A DNA stretch of 42,111 nt from Liolophura sinensis (taxonomy: Eukaryota; Mollusca; Polyplacophora; Chitonida; Chitonidae): the NCBI RefSeq assembly GCF_032854445.1, contig NC_088305.1, forward strand, positions 10,049,606 to 10,091,716. Reading direction: 5' to 3'. The translations under genes were made by a program, and so were the position numbers. Shown in pieces: positions 31,101 to 40,660 of this stretch (positions within the stretch are counted from its first letter, which is position 1; each line of letters opens with the position of its first letter). The notes beneath the pieces are model-generated. The model did not search any database, was not told the origin of the DNA, and saw only the letters and a program-made list of their open reading frames with translations.

Positions 31101-34100
31101 TGGCCGATATCACTTCATCAAAGAGTTATTCGGAGGTAACAGGAATCTCACTGATTTCCACATGAACAACAATATTACTTTGAACATCACAGTAGAAAAC
31201 CTGTACTCTCGAGCTGCCCATCGAAAAGAGGACATGATTGTAAGGTGTGTTGCTTTCTTTCGTATTTTCATTGTTTCCTGTTGAATTCTCAGCTTGACTA
31301 AGTACTAACTTTATTTCCACTGGTGCTGCTGTTCTTGTCATTGGCTATAATTCTTATACTCGTGTTATGCCTCCACGATACCAAGTGGTGTCGTATTAGG
31401 CATTCTCGCCTAACTCAAAATTTTATTCTTGATTGGGGAACTACCCAACGGTGTGTTGGACGGCTTAATTGACTGTGTTAACTTTGCTCATGTTCGGGAA
31501 ACCTTCTAAACAATTGTTCCACAGCATATTCGATGTATTTGACAGCATTGCTGGCGATACTTTCATTACATATTTAAAGGCCGTTGGCCTATATAATAAA
31601 ACAGTTTATTATTACATATTCTAATAAATCCTATATACATACGATTTTCTAGATTGAAAACTATAAAAACGTTATGACTTTCGAGTGTTAGCTAAGATTT
31701 GATTCTTTTTAACTGTTTTCAAAGGTGTTCGTCTATTTTTGTTTTAGTTTTGACGTGCTAATTCAATCGAAAACCGTTCACTGGCTTATGTTTTGAGCTT
31801 GTCCTTGCCACGATATGGCTGAAAAATTGCCGATGTGGCGTTAAGCGATCATTATTTATTCATTCCACTGATGCTATCTTCGCCCGAAGTTAAATCTGTT
31901 CTTGAAAAAGAATTGTGCAACCCAAAACCAGGCGGAAGTGTAAAAGTCTGGTAAAACTTTAAAATGTACATATTCCACCCATTGAGACAAATGGGCAAGA
32001 CTCTGTACTTTTCTGTCTCACAATATTGACGAGTGGTCATGAACGGCTGACAAATTTCCTTGTTTAGAGTCGAGACCCAGATCACCCCGAAAATTACATG
32101 GAATGATGTCTGATCTAGTGTCAAACGGTTCACGAGAAAATGTTCAAATCGATATGTCGAAAGCCATTCACTGCCTCTTGATCCCAAGTCGTTCTCCCAC
32201 GAGATGGCTGGAATATTGCCGATGTGACCTTAAGCTCTAATCATTCATTCATTCATCCATCCATTCATTTATTCGTTCTTCCACTCGGTCAGCTCTATAT
32301 ACGATTTGTTTGACAGCATTGCTGGCGATGTTGTCATAAATTATTTGAAGGCTATTGGCCTTTATCATAAGATATAGATTGTAATTTTTCATAAATATTT
32401 ATAGATAAAAACTTATATATACATGAAGATTTCTTGATATACTATTTTTAAAATATGCTGGTTTTCGAGTTTTATCTGTTTTTTGGTCGTTCATACCTGA
32501 TTTTAAACATGTCCGAACATTTATGTTTTGTTTTTGATGTTCTCCCCCATCATATCGAAAAACTCAACCGCCCCGTTTTTTTTCACCCTGTTCTCGCCTC
32601 GATATGGGTGAAATCCAGAGGAAACCATAGTTATTTTCACGTTTTTTGCCAGAACAATAACTTATATCTTCGCCCCTCACTGCTTAGTAGGCGTGTACTA
32701 GACCAAAACGCGATGGTTTTACATTATTTGCTTGGCGTTTTACACCCTATGGGTATGTACAAAGAATTACTGAACTTGCAGGACGGTCGGTATTGAAACA
32801 GGGGAAAACCACGCGCTAAAGCCACTATTTCTTATCCGTTACGCTCTCTCTCACCAATGCGGTCGCTGTGAGTTCAAGTCCAGCTCATGCTGGCTTCCTC
32901 TCCGGCCGTGCGTGAGAAGGTCTGACAGCAACATGTGGATGGTCGCGGGTTTCCCCCTGGCTCTGCACGGTTTCCACCCACCATAATGCTGGCCGCCGTC
33001 GTATAAGTGAAATATTCTGAGCACTGTGTAAAACACCAATCAAATAAATAAATAAATCAAACAAGCTAATGTAATGGCTTTGGTAATTCACAATGTAAAA
33101 TGCGGCAGGCAACTATATCAATATATTGTGCATACAATTGCCCGGAAAACAGCTGTGATGGATTACAAGATGGCGACAGCATATTATATATACATTCTGC
33201 AACTAGCCCTACTGCTAGAAAATTCAAGTACATGTAAATACATTGTTACAGTTGCCATTTGGGAACCACACCTTGCTCTGTGGAGAATTTCACGCAAATC
33301 CTGACTGACCACGGTGTCTGCTACACCTTCAATGGCCAAGTTTCAAGCCGAAATCCACTTCTTATCTTTGAAGCAGGTAACTCCCATCCAGAACTGAAGT
33401 GTTATTTTTTCTTTAAGCCCGTTTCACTCAATTTTTTTGTGTATATCATATCTTTCTTGCCCTACCATAATTTATTTTGACCATGTGACCATGTTCATTG
33501 CCTTTGATTCAAAGAGTAATAATCTACGTGGTCCTGCTGCCCGCGGACTCTGCATTGTTTTGTCCCACCATGATGTTGATCACTGCTGGATAAGTGAAAT
33601 ATTCTTCAATACTGTTTTGTCAACCTCTTATTCTGGATCAACTATCTGTTAATTCGGTCTGATGACATTGTGTCATCTTGTTGCTGTAGTCAGAATTTGC
33701 CAAGGGCTGGTAGTTTGTTTTCAACATAGCCAGTTGTCGACAGAAATCTATATGAGTGTGGCTGTACTGCTACATAAAGAGTCATAGTTCATAAATTTTA
33801 CGCCTCCGTGGGGTCTCTTGGGTGAAAAGAATAGAACCCCAGCCCTTTAGGCAAGCTTGTCGTAGAAGGCAACAAACCTAGAGTTCTCCATTGGGCCCGG
33901 TGAAATATAATAATTGATAATGGATGGGACAGTTGGCCGGCTTTCATCGTTCTGTCAACAAAAACTGAAAAAGCCGGCCTCGAAAATTCATCCATTCGTA
34001 TTAAAAAGGGCTTTACAGAGCGAAGAGCATACAATAAAAAAAAACGTTAAAAAAATTACGATCCGGACACATTGTCATGGAATATTTCCGGAAACAGCAA

Positions 34101-37100
34101 TAAACAAATTTATTAGCTTTAAACGAAGTAACTGATTATATCCCCTCACAATTCCCTGAACAGCTGTCAGGGAATATAACTTGACAGGGATCAAGGTATC
34201 ACTGACTTATCAGAAGAGGAAATATGCTTAGAAGTGAAATCACAAGGGGTTATCAGGGTGAGATGCTTCACTACGAAGAAAGCTGGTAACATCCTTAAAC
34301 TAAATACATAACTGTTGATACTTTACTTCTATAGTAAATCTCTTCCGTCGTATATCTACGTTGGCCCATACAGGGTTATTGTGGACTTATATCTTCCTTA
34401 CCCGATACTTTGTTTCACTTGCAAAAAGTTTGGTCACGATAAAGGCCACTGTAAAAATAAACTGGTTTGCTTCCAATGCGGCAGTGAAGGTTATGATTGT
34501 TTCGACTGTAACAGCATAGTTAAGTGATGCAATTGCGGTGGAGATCACATGGCCTCTTCCAGGGACTGTCCACTTTTCGTTTAAAAAAAAAAACAACAAA
34601 TAATCAATATAAAAGTCAAAAACAATATATCTTATTAGGAAGCCCGCAAATTAATCTCACCTTCTAACGCTTCCACGCAGACTTCTTTTCCAATGTGGTC
34701 AAGCGAGTAGCATCTGTTGCTACTCAAACTTCATTGACTTGGCCCATTGGAAACGACAAACCGAGTTCTAGTTCTGTGCAACTTTCAGCTTTTACTCAAT
34801 GCAATGAATAAAACCAGTAAATAGTGCCGAACAAACTCACAAACGGGTACCCAATCCCTCTGACGATAATAAGTCCAAAAAGAAGCCTCATAAAAAACCT
34901 AGTGGACCTCCAGAGCTTTCCTCTAAGGCCTCTAGGGATCCTGTCCAATCTTTTAATAAGTTTGGATCGTTGGTCCTTGGAGATCGGATGCGGATGTGAT
35001 GGATACGTCACCCGCACCTGGGGGATCTTCCATGAACTTGTTTTACGAGTTGCCGATAGAACTATCCGTAAGACGTCGACAAATTAAAAATCAAAAAGTA
35101 AACCCTTGTATGATAAGGACTGTCACCAAGCCATAGAGGACCGTGAAAAGGCCGTGCGAAGTACTGATAATAACTTAAACCACGCTGATATTTTTCGAGC
35201 TAAGACTCGTCGATTACTTAAGCCCAAGAGACGATCTTGTTGGAGGAACTTCAAGCATTACGTCAAAAAAGTAAGGTGTAGAACATGTTTCAGAAACTTA
35301 AGGGCGAACGTTCAGCATGGAGAGGTGGAGATAATATATTAACTTCTCCACCTAATATAGGAAATAAACTAGCTGAAACCATTTCTAAGAAATCTTCTGA
35401 GAATTATACTTCGGAATTCTAACATATTAAAAACGAGAAGGATAAATTTCTAAAAATTTAGAAGATTTATAATCGTCCTTTTGATATTGATGAACTGAGA
35501 AATGCATTTAGAAAAGGCACAAGATACTGAATGTGGTCCTGATAACGTATATTATAAGTTTCTAAACCATTTACCGTCTGAGTCACTTGAGACTCGCTAG
35601 GACTTGCTTAATACTATTTGGATAACTGCAAGTCGGATGATGAATGATAAGACTTGTTTGGTTTTTAGAAACAAACTATTGAATATCTAATATACAGTGT
35701 GGCTTTTGTCTGATCCACTCTTGATCACTTTGTTCGATTTGAAACTATTATTTGTGATGGTTTGTACCCAAGGGCAATATTCTTTCACCAACTCTGTTTA
35801 GCCTATAGCTTAGCCAAAACCCTGACATGGGGCGCAAAGTGTTCTTTATATATGTTGATGATTTCTTTATATGCTACCGAGCCAGAAATATGAATAATTT
35901 TGAACGTCAGTTTCAGCTTTGTCTAAATAAAATCGAGAAATGGGCAACTTTAGAACGGCTTTGGATTTTTCTGTAATGTGTAAAACCGTTGATAAACATC
36001 TCTGTAATAAGGGAAAATTTCACTTTGATCCTGAACTTAAATTTAAAGGTAAACAAATTAAAATTGTTGGATAAAATAAATTCTGGGTATAATATTTGGT
36101 AATAAACTATCGTTTATACCTCATATTGAAATGCTTACAGCTATATGTACACAGTTCTTTGATATGTTATCAATGTGGTGTCTAACACCGATTGCGACGA
36201 GGGGGGGGGGGGGGAGAGACTCCGTGGCTCCGTTAGTTAGGGCGCTAGCGCAGCTTAATGACCCAGAAGCCTCTCACCAATGCGGTCACTGTGAGTTCAA
36301 GTTCAGCTCATGGCTTCCTCTCCGGCCGTACATGGGAAGGTCTGGCATCAACCTGCGGTTTCCACCCACCTAATGATGGCCACCGTCGTGTAAGTGAAGT
36401 ATTCTTGAGTACGACGTAAAACGCACATCAAATAAATAAGTAAACACCGATTGGGGTGCTCTGTGGTCTATATTATTAAATCTATATAGCTCTCTTGTGA
36501 CATCTAAATTGGACTATGGATCCATCATTTACGGTTCCGCTAAGAAATTGTACCTAAAATGTTGGATCCGGTCCATTACCACGGTTTGAGGCTCAGTCTT
36601 GGTGCTTTTAGAACCTCACCAGCAGAGAGTTTATAGGTAGAGGCAAGTGAGCATTCTTTATCAGCATGATGCCTTTATGAACAGTTGCATTTAAAGCGCG
36701 ACTGAGATACTTGTTTAGTTGTTGTTTGACATAGAACTCATTCACGGACTACGAATTTAAACATTGATATGGAATTCATTCCTGGAATATCAACTGTCTG
36801 CCTGGCACCATTGAAAACTGATGGCCGCTTCTCTCTTGTGTGTTACCGGCTTTATTTCTTATTTGTATAATTTATTATATACCTTTGTCTTTGGGAGTTA
36901 GTGTTAAACGTTGTTTTGGAAATGGATCTTGCGATTGTCGACTTGGAACGCCTTTTACGGACTACGAAAGGTATATGAATGTCGGACTTGACGCTTATAT
37001 TCTTTATATAACCGACTTAATGAACTCAGCCTTCAGTATGCTGCAAAGGTAAAAGCTCGTCCAACAAACCCTGCCTACGTCTGTGTTTTTGATCCATGAT

Positions 37101-40100
37101 ATGTAGACCAATATAATAAATGTCCTAACAATATCACTTTGTTCAGTCTTCGGATACGCAACAATATTGTGGAAGCTAACCTCAAGCCGGAGGATATAGC
37201 TCCGGTGTTTTTCCGCAGTATCCTCCCTGGCTTCTTCCACAACCTAAACTGATATTTGTTTTAGGTTAGTATAAGAAAACTTTACCATTCAGCAAACTTT
37301 TGCTGAAATTAAGGCTGAATATCAGGATTATAAATTTACATTCACTGACGGGTCGAAGGATAAGGACAGAGCTGCGTCAGTTGCTATCTTAGAAGAGCGC
37401 ATCTCTTCTCTTCGTTTTCCATCCTCTTCCTCGATCTTTTCTGCCGAGGCCGGGGCTACACTCCTATACTTGCTTCTGGGAGTGCCCGGAAGACAGTGAT
37501 ATGCAGTGACCCGCAATACAGAATAATAAATTTTAAAATCCACTAATTGTTGATATTCTATCCTTACATAGGGAATTAATTAAAAGAGGTAAAGATATTA
37601 TATTCTGCTGGATACCAAGCCATATTGGTATCCATGGAAACAGTCGTAGACAGGAAGGTAATGCAGCCCCTAATAAACCCATATCCCCACAATAAACTCC
37701 CGTATACTGACTTTTGTCCAAATGTTCTTAAATATATTCGTTGCCTTTGACAGGGTGAATGGGACTGGTAGGTCCATAATAAACTGCATTAAATGCACCC
37801 TGTATTTGGCTATAATACTTCTACTCCTGGTATGTCTCCAAGAAACCAAGTAGTCTTAACGAGGTGCAGTATAGGGCAATCTTGTTTAACACAGTTATAT
37901 TCTCGATGGGAGCTGTGCTCCCGAGTGTGTTGGATGTGATACTCAATATGGCGTCAAACATATCCTAGTTGACTGTGTAGACTTTGCCCATGTTTGGCCA
38001 GGATTCTACACAGTGAACACCGTGTTTGATAGCATTGCTGGCGATGCAGGGGTGAAGGAAGCCATTTCAAAGTGGGGGGCCAAGAGTCCCAGCAAAAAAG
38101 GTGAGGGTTCATGGGCCGCCAAGGCCCTGGAAGCTCTCAACGAGCCATATCGCCGAAGAGACGATTTACCGTATTTTAGATATGCCAATTGAGGTGTTAT
38201 TGACTATTTAAGCCTGCCTGAAAAACTGAAATAGACGTTTAGCTCAGTTGTTGACGCTTTTGCCTGGAGAACCATGGGTCAACAAAGAACATTGCAACAA
38301 TTAATCTAGAATTCAACATTAAATTTATGCATGTCGGAGAAAGGTTGGTGTAGATTGACTAATATAAGCATTTAACTTGTATGGAGGAGAACCGGTGGAA
38401 AAAAACATCCATGTTTTTACTGGGCCTTGGTGGTAAACTTGCCCACCTATTCGCTCTGGCTTGCTTTCGATTAAAATCAATGTCATTCACATGTCTACAT
38501 ACACTTTTTCATCAGGTCTTTGGCTCAGAAAAAAGGTGTGCGTCTGATTTAGGGGAATTGTCAGTAACGCGCCAAAGTCGGTGATTACAACGGTTACTTA
38601 TCTTTCGATCACTGATGAATCTTGCGACCCGTCCTAAGTGAAATGATCTTGGAATGATAAACCATAATGAAATACATAACTCAACACCGATGAGTGCATA
38701 TATTGCACAAATATACTAATTATTCTGCTTTTTGGGCTGAATAGAACTGCAACGTCATCGCAATACAGTCACTACATTAGAAGATTTTGGAGACACATAA
38801 GTCAAACATATGTAATTTTGCCAGATGATCAGTTCACTGCCACTTGGTATTGGTGCCTGATTTTGTTCGTTTGTGGAAGGGCTTGTATTGTTAGACGACG
38901 AAGCTCGATTTGCAGGCGTCGTAAAAAAGGAATCTATCGACAGTTGAACTCGACGAGACTTGTCAGGCGGCTCCATTTCAATCGACTGACTAGTCCCATC
39001 TAAGGGAATCATATGTGACGTATTGAGGGTTCGATGGATTCTTTTCTGTCACTTTTTATAGTTTGTAGATCATTTCGGCACCATCATTTTAATAAAGCAA
39101 ACTAACGTATAAGATGTACAGAACGTTTAAAAGAACAAAAGGCAGACATTACACTTATGTTACAATGTATAAAAATATACGTAAACCAACAGAAAATTAT
39201 CTTTACAGGAATCAAACAAGGGCTGCATTTAGTGTTAAACGTGGAACAGTACGACAACATGGTGGGTCACCACGGCACTGCCGGCGTAAAGGTACTCGTC
39301 CACGATCAGAATGAATTTCCGTTGGTCGATGACCTTGGTTTGGCAGTTCCCACAGGTTCCCATTCCTTCCTGAGCAATACTTTATTTGTGGTAGGTGGTA
39401 TATATATATTCGATATTATAGTTTTGGCATAGGGTTCGTAAAAATAGCGGACATTCCACTTCCTGAGGGAAATACATGTACGATTTTACATACCGTAACG
39501 AATTGGAAAAAACAATAAGGCTGTTTACATTGTATCATGGCAATTATCATTGGATCGCATTTCTAACTTAATTCTCAGTTAGGTTCAATATGTCTGATAA
39601 ATTTTAAAATCACAGTTAACGTATTAATGATGAATTTTTGTTCTTACAGCCCTAGTTGTCTCTTAAATCTTAAAATGTGACTTACACGTTCGGCGTTGGT
39701 TATTGTTACTTACTCATAAGGTTTTTATTTCTCTTACAAAAACAAGACAATTCTGATGAATACTTACACCTTGGGTGTTGCTTATCGTTCCTTACTACTT
39801 TCTATGTCTCTTACAGAAATATGACAGTTCTGTTGAATACTTTCACGTTAGGTGTTGCTTATCGTTACTTACTACTTTCTATGTCTTACAAAAAGATTTC
39901 TGTTGACATAGTTCCTATGTCTCTTAGAGAAAGATGACAACTCTAATGAATATTTTTCTTGCAGGTAGAAAATCTGCCACACCCGCATGGAAAATGTGAC
40001 GTGAAGACCCTGCCGTATTTCCCCGACGTTCCCTATACAAAAACCCGTTGTAAGATCGATTGCCTTACACGTGAACTAGCTAAACGGTGCGGCTGTCGAG

Positions 40101-40124
40101 ATGCCTACCTACCTAGTGCAAACG
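27931..40124 (+). CDS. DEG/ENaC sodium channel, 5' six exons
   Basis: The coding parts are 27931-28112, 28798-28965, 31080-31244, 33252-33376, 39209-39390 and 39965-40124. Every junction is GT-AG and the phases agree (2, 2, 2, 1, 0, then 1 at the last donor). The joined 327 codons have no stop. The His-Gly motif (TTTIHGIRY, H46-G47) lies 16 residues before the tryptophan of TM1, the spacing seen in ASIC-type channels. TM1 is about 62-87, followed by FPAITLCNQNTFR, the hallmark after TM1. The extracellular part has the conserved cysteines at 173, 180, 195, 285, 303, 307, 316 and 318, GVCYTFN, and NLPHPHGKC. These proteins form trimeric sodium channels gated by acid, peptides or mechanical force. 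I cannot tell which applies. The rest of the extracellular domain and TM2 are outside the window. Confidence 0.92.
28394..28455 (-). mobile_element. LINE 3'-tail fragment in intron 1
   Basis: On the minus strand it reads atggctgaaattgtgccaatgtgatgttaagccataatcattcattc, the family's 3' terminus. Nothing upstream of the terminus is recognisable. Intron 1 is 28113-28797. Confidence 0.5.
28798..28965 (+). CDS. Channel exon 2: TM1 and ICN-type motif
   Basis: The acceptor ttttggtag ends at 28797. The exon encodes LVWLGLVLGGITVMSYQIID (TM1), YYKWPTTVNV and LRFPAITLCNQNTF. An in-frame TAA at 28766 excludes the more upstream acceptors (28728, 28751). The donor is ttcag|gtaagg. Confidence 0.92.
28966..31079 (+). 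other. Intron 2 of channel gene
   Basis: It is 2114 bases long. A 5'-truncated SINE lies at 30637-30769. The frame at 29691-29885 has no motif. I see no other element and no extra exon. Confidence 0.7.
30637..30769 (-). mobile_element. 5'-truncated SINE in intron 2
   Basis: The minus-strand sequence runs from ggtgggaaggtcttgcagaaacctgcg through cctcccaccataatgctagccgcg to gcggcgtaaaacaccaatg and an A-rich tail. The tRNA-like head is absent, and about ten bases around aatattcttgag are deleted. Confidence 0.75.
31080..31244 (+). CDS. Channel exon 3: finger/palm start
   Basis: The acceptor is ttcttag|a and the donor gtaag|gtgtgt. It encodes ATAAVADGRYHFIKELF and ends ENLYSRAAHRKEDMIV, which matches the family's H...D(M/L) stretch before the first extracellular cysteine. 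NLT, NIT and NIT are likely N-glycosylation sites (N139, N148, N152). Confidence 0.9.
31332..31866 (+). mobile_element. 5'-truncated LINE in intron 3
   Basis: It starts at the end of RNase H (tgtcattggctataattc), has ggtgtcgtattaggcattctcgcc and cagcattgctggcgatac, then the 3'UTR, and closes gccgatgtggcgttaagcgatcattatttattcattc. It begins only about 87 bases after exon 3. Confidence 0.75.
32150..32283 (+). mobile_element. LINE 3'UTR end fragment
   Basis: It begins tatgtcgaaagccattcactg, goes on to gccgatgtgaccttaagc and ends in a long ATTC/ATCC repeat at about 32243-32283. Only the last 130 bases of the family are present. Confidence 0.65.
32288..32640 (+). mobile_element. LINE ORF2 end and 3'UTR fragment
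   Basis: It starts cagctctatatacgatttgtttgacagcattgctggcgatg within a few bases of the ATTC tail of the preceding fragment. It runs through the 3'UTR to about 32640, where the usual terminus is degraded (gaaaccatagttattttca). Confidence 0.65.
32838..33057 (+). mobile_element. SINE, head truncated
   Basis: It runs from ctctcaccaatgcggtcgctgtgag through the B-box-like ttcaagtccagctcatgctgg to ccgccgtcgtataagtgaaatattc and a caaataaataaataaatc end. The first 60 bases with the A-box are replaced. Confidence 0.85.
33252..33376 (+). CDS. Channel exon 4: first cysteine region
   Basis: The acceptor is ttacag|t and the donor gcag|gtaact. It begins at the split serine, then CHLGTTPCSVENFTQIL and DHGVCYTFNGQV, the family's F-x(2-3)-T-x(2)-G-x-C-Y-T-F-N block. 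N184 is a likely glycosylation site. The phase changes to 1 at its end. Confidence 0.92.
33530..33615 (+). mobile_element. SINE tail fragment in intron 4
   Basis: It resembles the SINE tail: gactctgcattgttttgtcccaccatgatgttgatc, then ggataagtgaaatattct. Head and end are missing. Confidence 0.45.
33920..35010 (+). pseudogene. LINE ORF1, short form, broken
   Basis: ATG 33920 matches the ORF1 start of the minus copy. Parts seen in changing frames are FIVLS-like FHRSVN, GVIRVR-like GVIRVRCF, and three knuckles at about 34410-34575 (CFTCKKFGHDKGHC, CFQCGSEGYDCFDC, CNCGGDHMASSRDC). The end has SGPPELSSKASRDPVQSF, matching TGPIERSSKATRDPVQTF of the longer ORF1. Between SAFTQ (about 34795) and NSQTGTQS (about 34835) it lacks the roughly 200-residue Cys/His segment found in the minus-strand copy. 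Confidence 0.7.
36195..36442 (+). mobile_element. SINE inserted in LINE, with target duplication
   Basis: The 11-base aacaccgattg occurs on both sides (36184-36194 and 36443-36453), once within the LINE's caccgattggggtgct. This marks a clean insertion. The SINE has its tRNA-like head (ccgtggctccgttagttagggcgc), a B-box-like gagttcaagttcag and the aaataaataag end. A run of 14 G lies in front of the head. Confidence 0.88.
36662..36998. mobile_element. Unknown 337-bp insertion, 9-bp duplication
   Basis: attctttat stands at 36653-36661 and again at 36999-37007, while the other LINE copies have it once (cttctttat at 22524). The inserted 337 bases match no other sequence in the window, show no obvious terminal inverted repeats, and have two internal ggactacgaa words. 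A duplication of 9 bases suggests a cut-and-paste element, but the family is unknown. Confidence 0.6.
38051..38754. other. Unassigned stretch in intron 4
   Basis: Directly after the broken LINE end is a GC-richer 110 bases (ccatttcaaagtggggggcc, gggccgccaaggccctgg) without a match elsewhere here. A phrase tttagctcagttgttgacgc at about 38235 resembles a tRNA A-box, but no B-box follows. I see no exon. Confidence 0.35.
38755..39012 (-). CDS. Possible N-terminus of transposase-like protein
   Basis: This 85-codon minus-strand frame starts at ATG 39012. MEPPDKSRRVQLSIDSFFT resembles the short SxxLDSFF-type leader often found at the start of hAT/TTF-zinc-finger proteins (inference from memory). 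A Ser/Asn-rich low-complexity part follows (ANRASSSNNTSPSTNEQNQ). No zinc finger or catalytic part follows before the stop, so it is at best a fragment. It lies inside intron 4, 200 bases before exon 5. Confidence 0.3.
   Translation of the reverse strand: MIPLDGTSQSIEMEPPDKSRRVQLSIDSFFTTPANRASSSNNTSPSTNEQNQAPIPSGSELIIWQNYICLTYVSPKSSNVVTVLR
39209..39390 (+). CDS. Channel exon 5: palm domain
   Basis: The acceptor is ctttacag|ga and the donor ttgtg|gtaggt. It encodes IKQGLHLVLNVEQYDN, TAGVKVLVHDQNEFPL and GLAVPTGSHSFLSNTLF, the family's GL-x-L-x-L, G-x-x-V-x-(I/V)-H-D and (V/I)-x-x-G-x-H-x-F motifs. An alternative donor at cacag|gttccc would cut the exon short by 34 bases, but it would spoil the phase with exon 6. 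Confidence 0.92.
39678..39957 (+). repeat. Degenerate tandem repeat in intron 5
   Basis: Three to four units of about 75-110 bases share cttacac(c/g)tt(g/a)ggtgttgcttatcgtt, cttactactttctatgtc, ctcttacagaaa and tgatgaata. Each unit carries a ctcttacag-like phrase resembling a 3' splice site. The array ends a few bases before the real acceptor of exon 6. Confidence 0.75.
39965..40124 (+). CDS. Channel exon 6: cysteine-rich palm/thumb part
   Basis: The acceptor is ttcttgcag|g and the donor aacg|gtaaga. It begins in phase 0: VENLPHPHGKCDVKTLPYFP, then TRCKIDCLTRELAKRCGCRD and AYLP. This is the classic family block (P-x-G-x-C, C-x3-C-x8-C-x-C). No next exon could be recognised in 40125-42111. 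Confidence 0.93.
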
Positions 40125-40454
40125 GTAAGAAGAGTTCGAAAGACTATTGAAAGAAATTCGATAGGTCTGAGTTGACGAACGAGGTTATTTTTGGAATCAG
40201 AATCTGCTCTTAATCCTAGAAGATTGCACCAATTTTTCAACGGACCCTATATTCTCAGATATGACATTTTCTCATAAGGTGAAAAAATGAGTAGAATAAT
40301 GATGAAGATGTCAACGCATTATCACATACATGTAAGTGATTTCGATTCTCTAGCAGGGGTCTTGTCGAAAGCTTTGAAACGTTTTACCTTTCCGTGATGA
40401 TGCCTCGTTTTACCAATATCCCTGAACTGATATACACTAAGAGTCTAAAGTGTA

Positions 40455-40660
40455 TATCGGGTGTCCCAAAAGAAGTGCACCGCATTTTGACAAGTATTTT
40501 CTAGGTGATCGATCAACTAAATTCATTGAAAGCTTTCACACAGTAACCTTAGCGTATCGTCAACAAGTCTGGAAAATGTCTACAACACCGGACACAAATT
40601 ATGCGAGTACTGTCAAGTTCAAATTTAAAACAGGATGTCAAAAACTCCAATATCAAAAGA
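40455..40660 (+). repeat. Left terminal inverted repeat
   Basis: The outer end is tatcgggtgtccc. Further in come gatcaactaaattcattgaaa, cagtaaccttagcgtatcgtcaacaagtct and aaattatgcgagtact. Each of these has a counterpart in the reverse complement of 41215-41410. Confidence 0.82.

Larger units (their letters stand above)
33798..38050 (+). mobile_element. LINE copy with ORF1, lacking endonuclease
   Basis: It starts with the 5' end (cctccgtggggtctctt) and a 5'UTR cut to about 120 bases. It has ORF1 (33920 to about 35010) and then jumps to the end of the endonuclease (HELVLRVADRTIRKTST at about 35030). Linker, RT (YVDDFF near 35855), thumb, RNase H (FTDGSKD near 37345) and ORF2 end follow to about 38050. 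There it breaks off inside ggcgatgc before the 3'UTR. It is full of stops. A SINE and an unknown 337-base insertion lie inside. It fills most of intron 4 of the channel gene (33377-39208). Confidence 0.85.

Noticed and set aside
38233-38280. tRNA-like phrase tttagctcagttgttgacgc
   Set aside because: No B-box or acceptor-stem pairing follows, and there is only one copy. Probably chance or a SINE remnant.
40255-40280. Tiny exon (acceptor ttctcag, donor ataag|gtgaaa) after channel exon 6
   Set aside because: It would encode only a few residues without the cysteines expected next in this family. The real next exon is probably outside the window.
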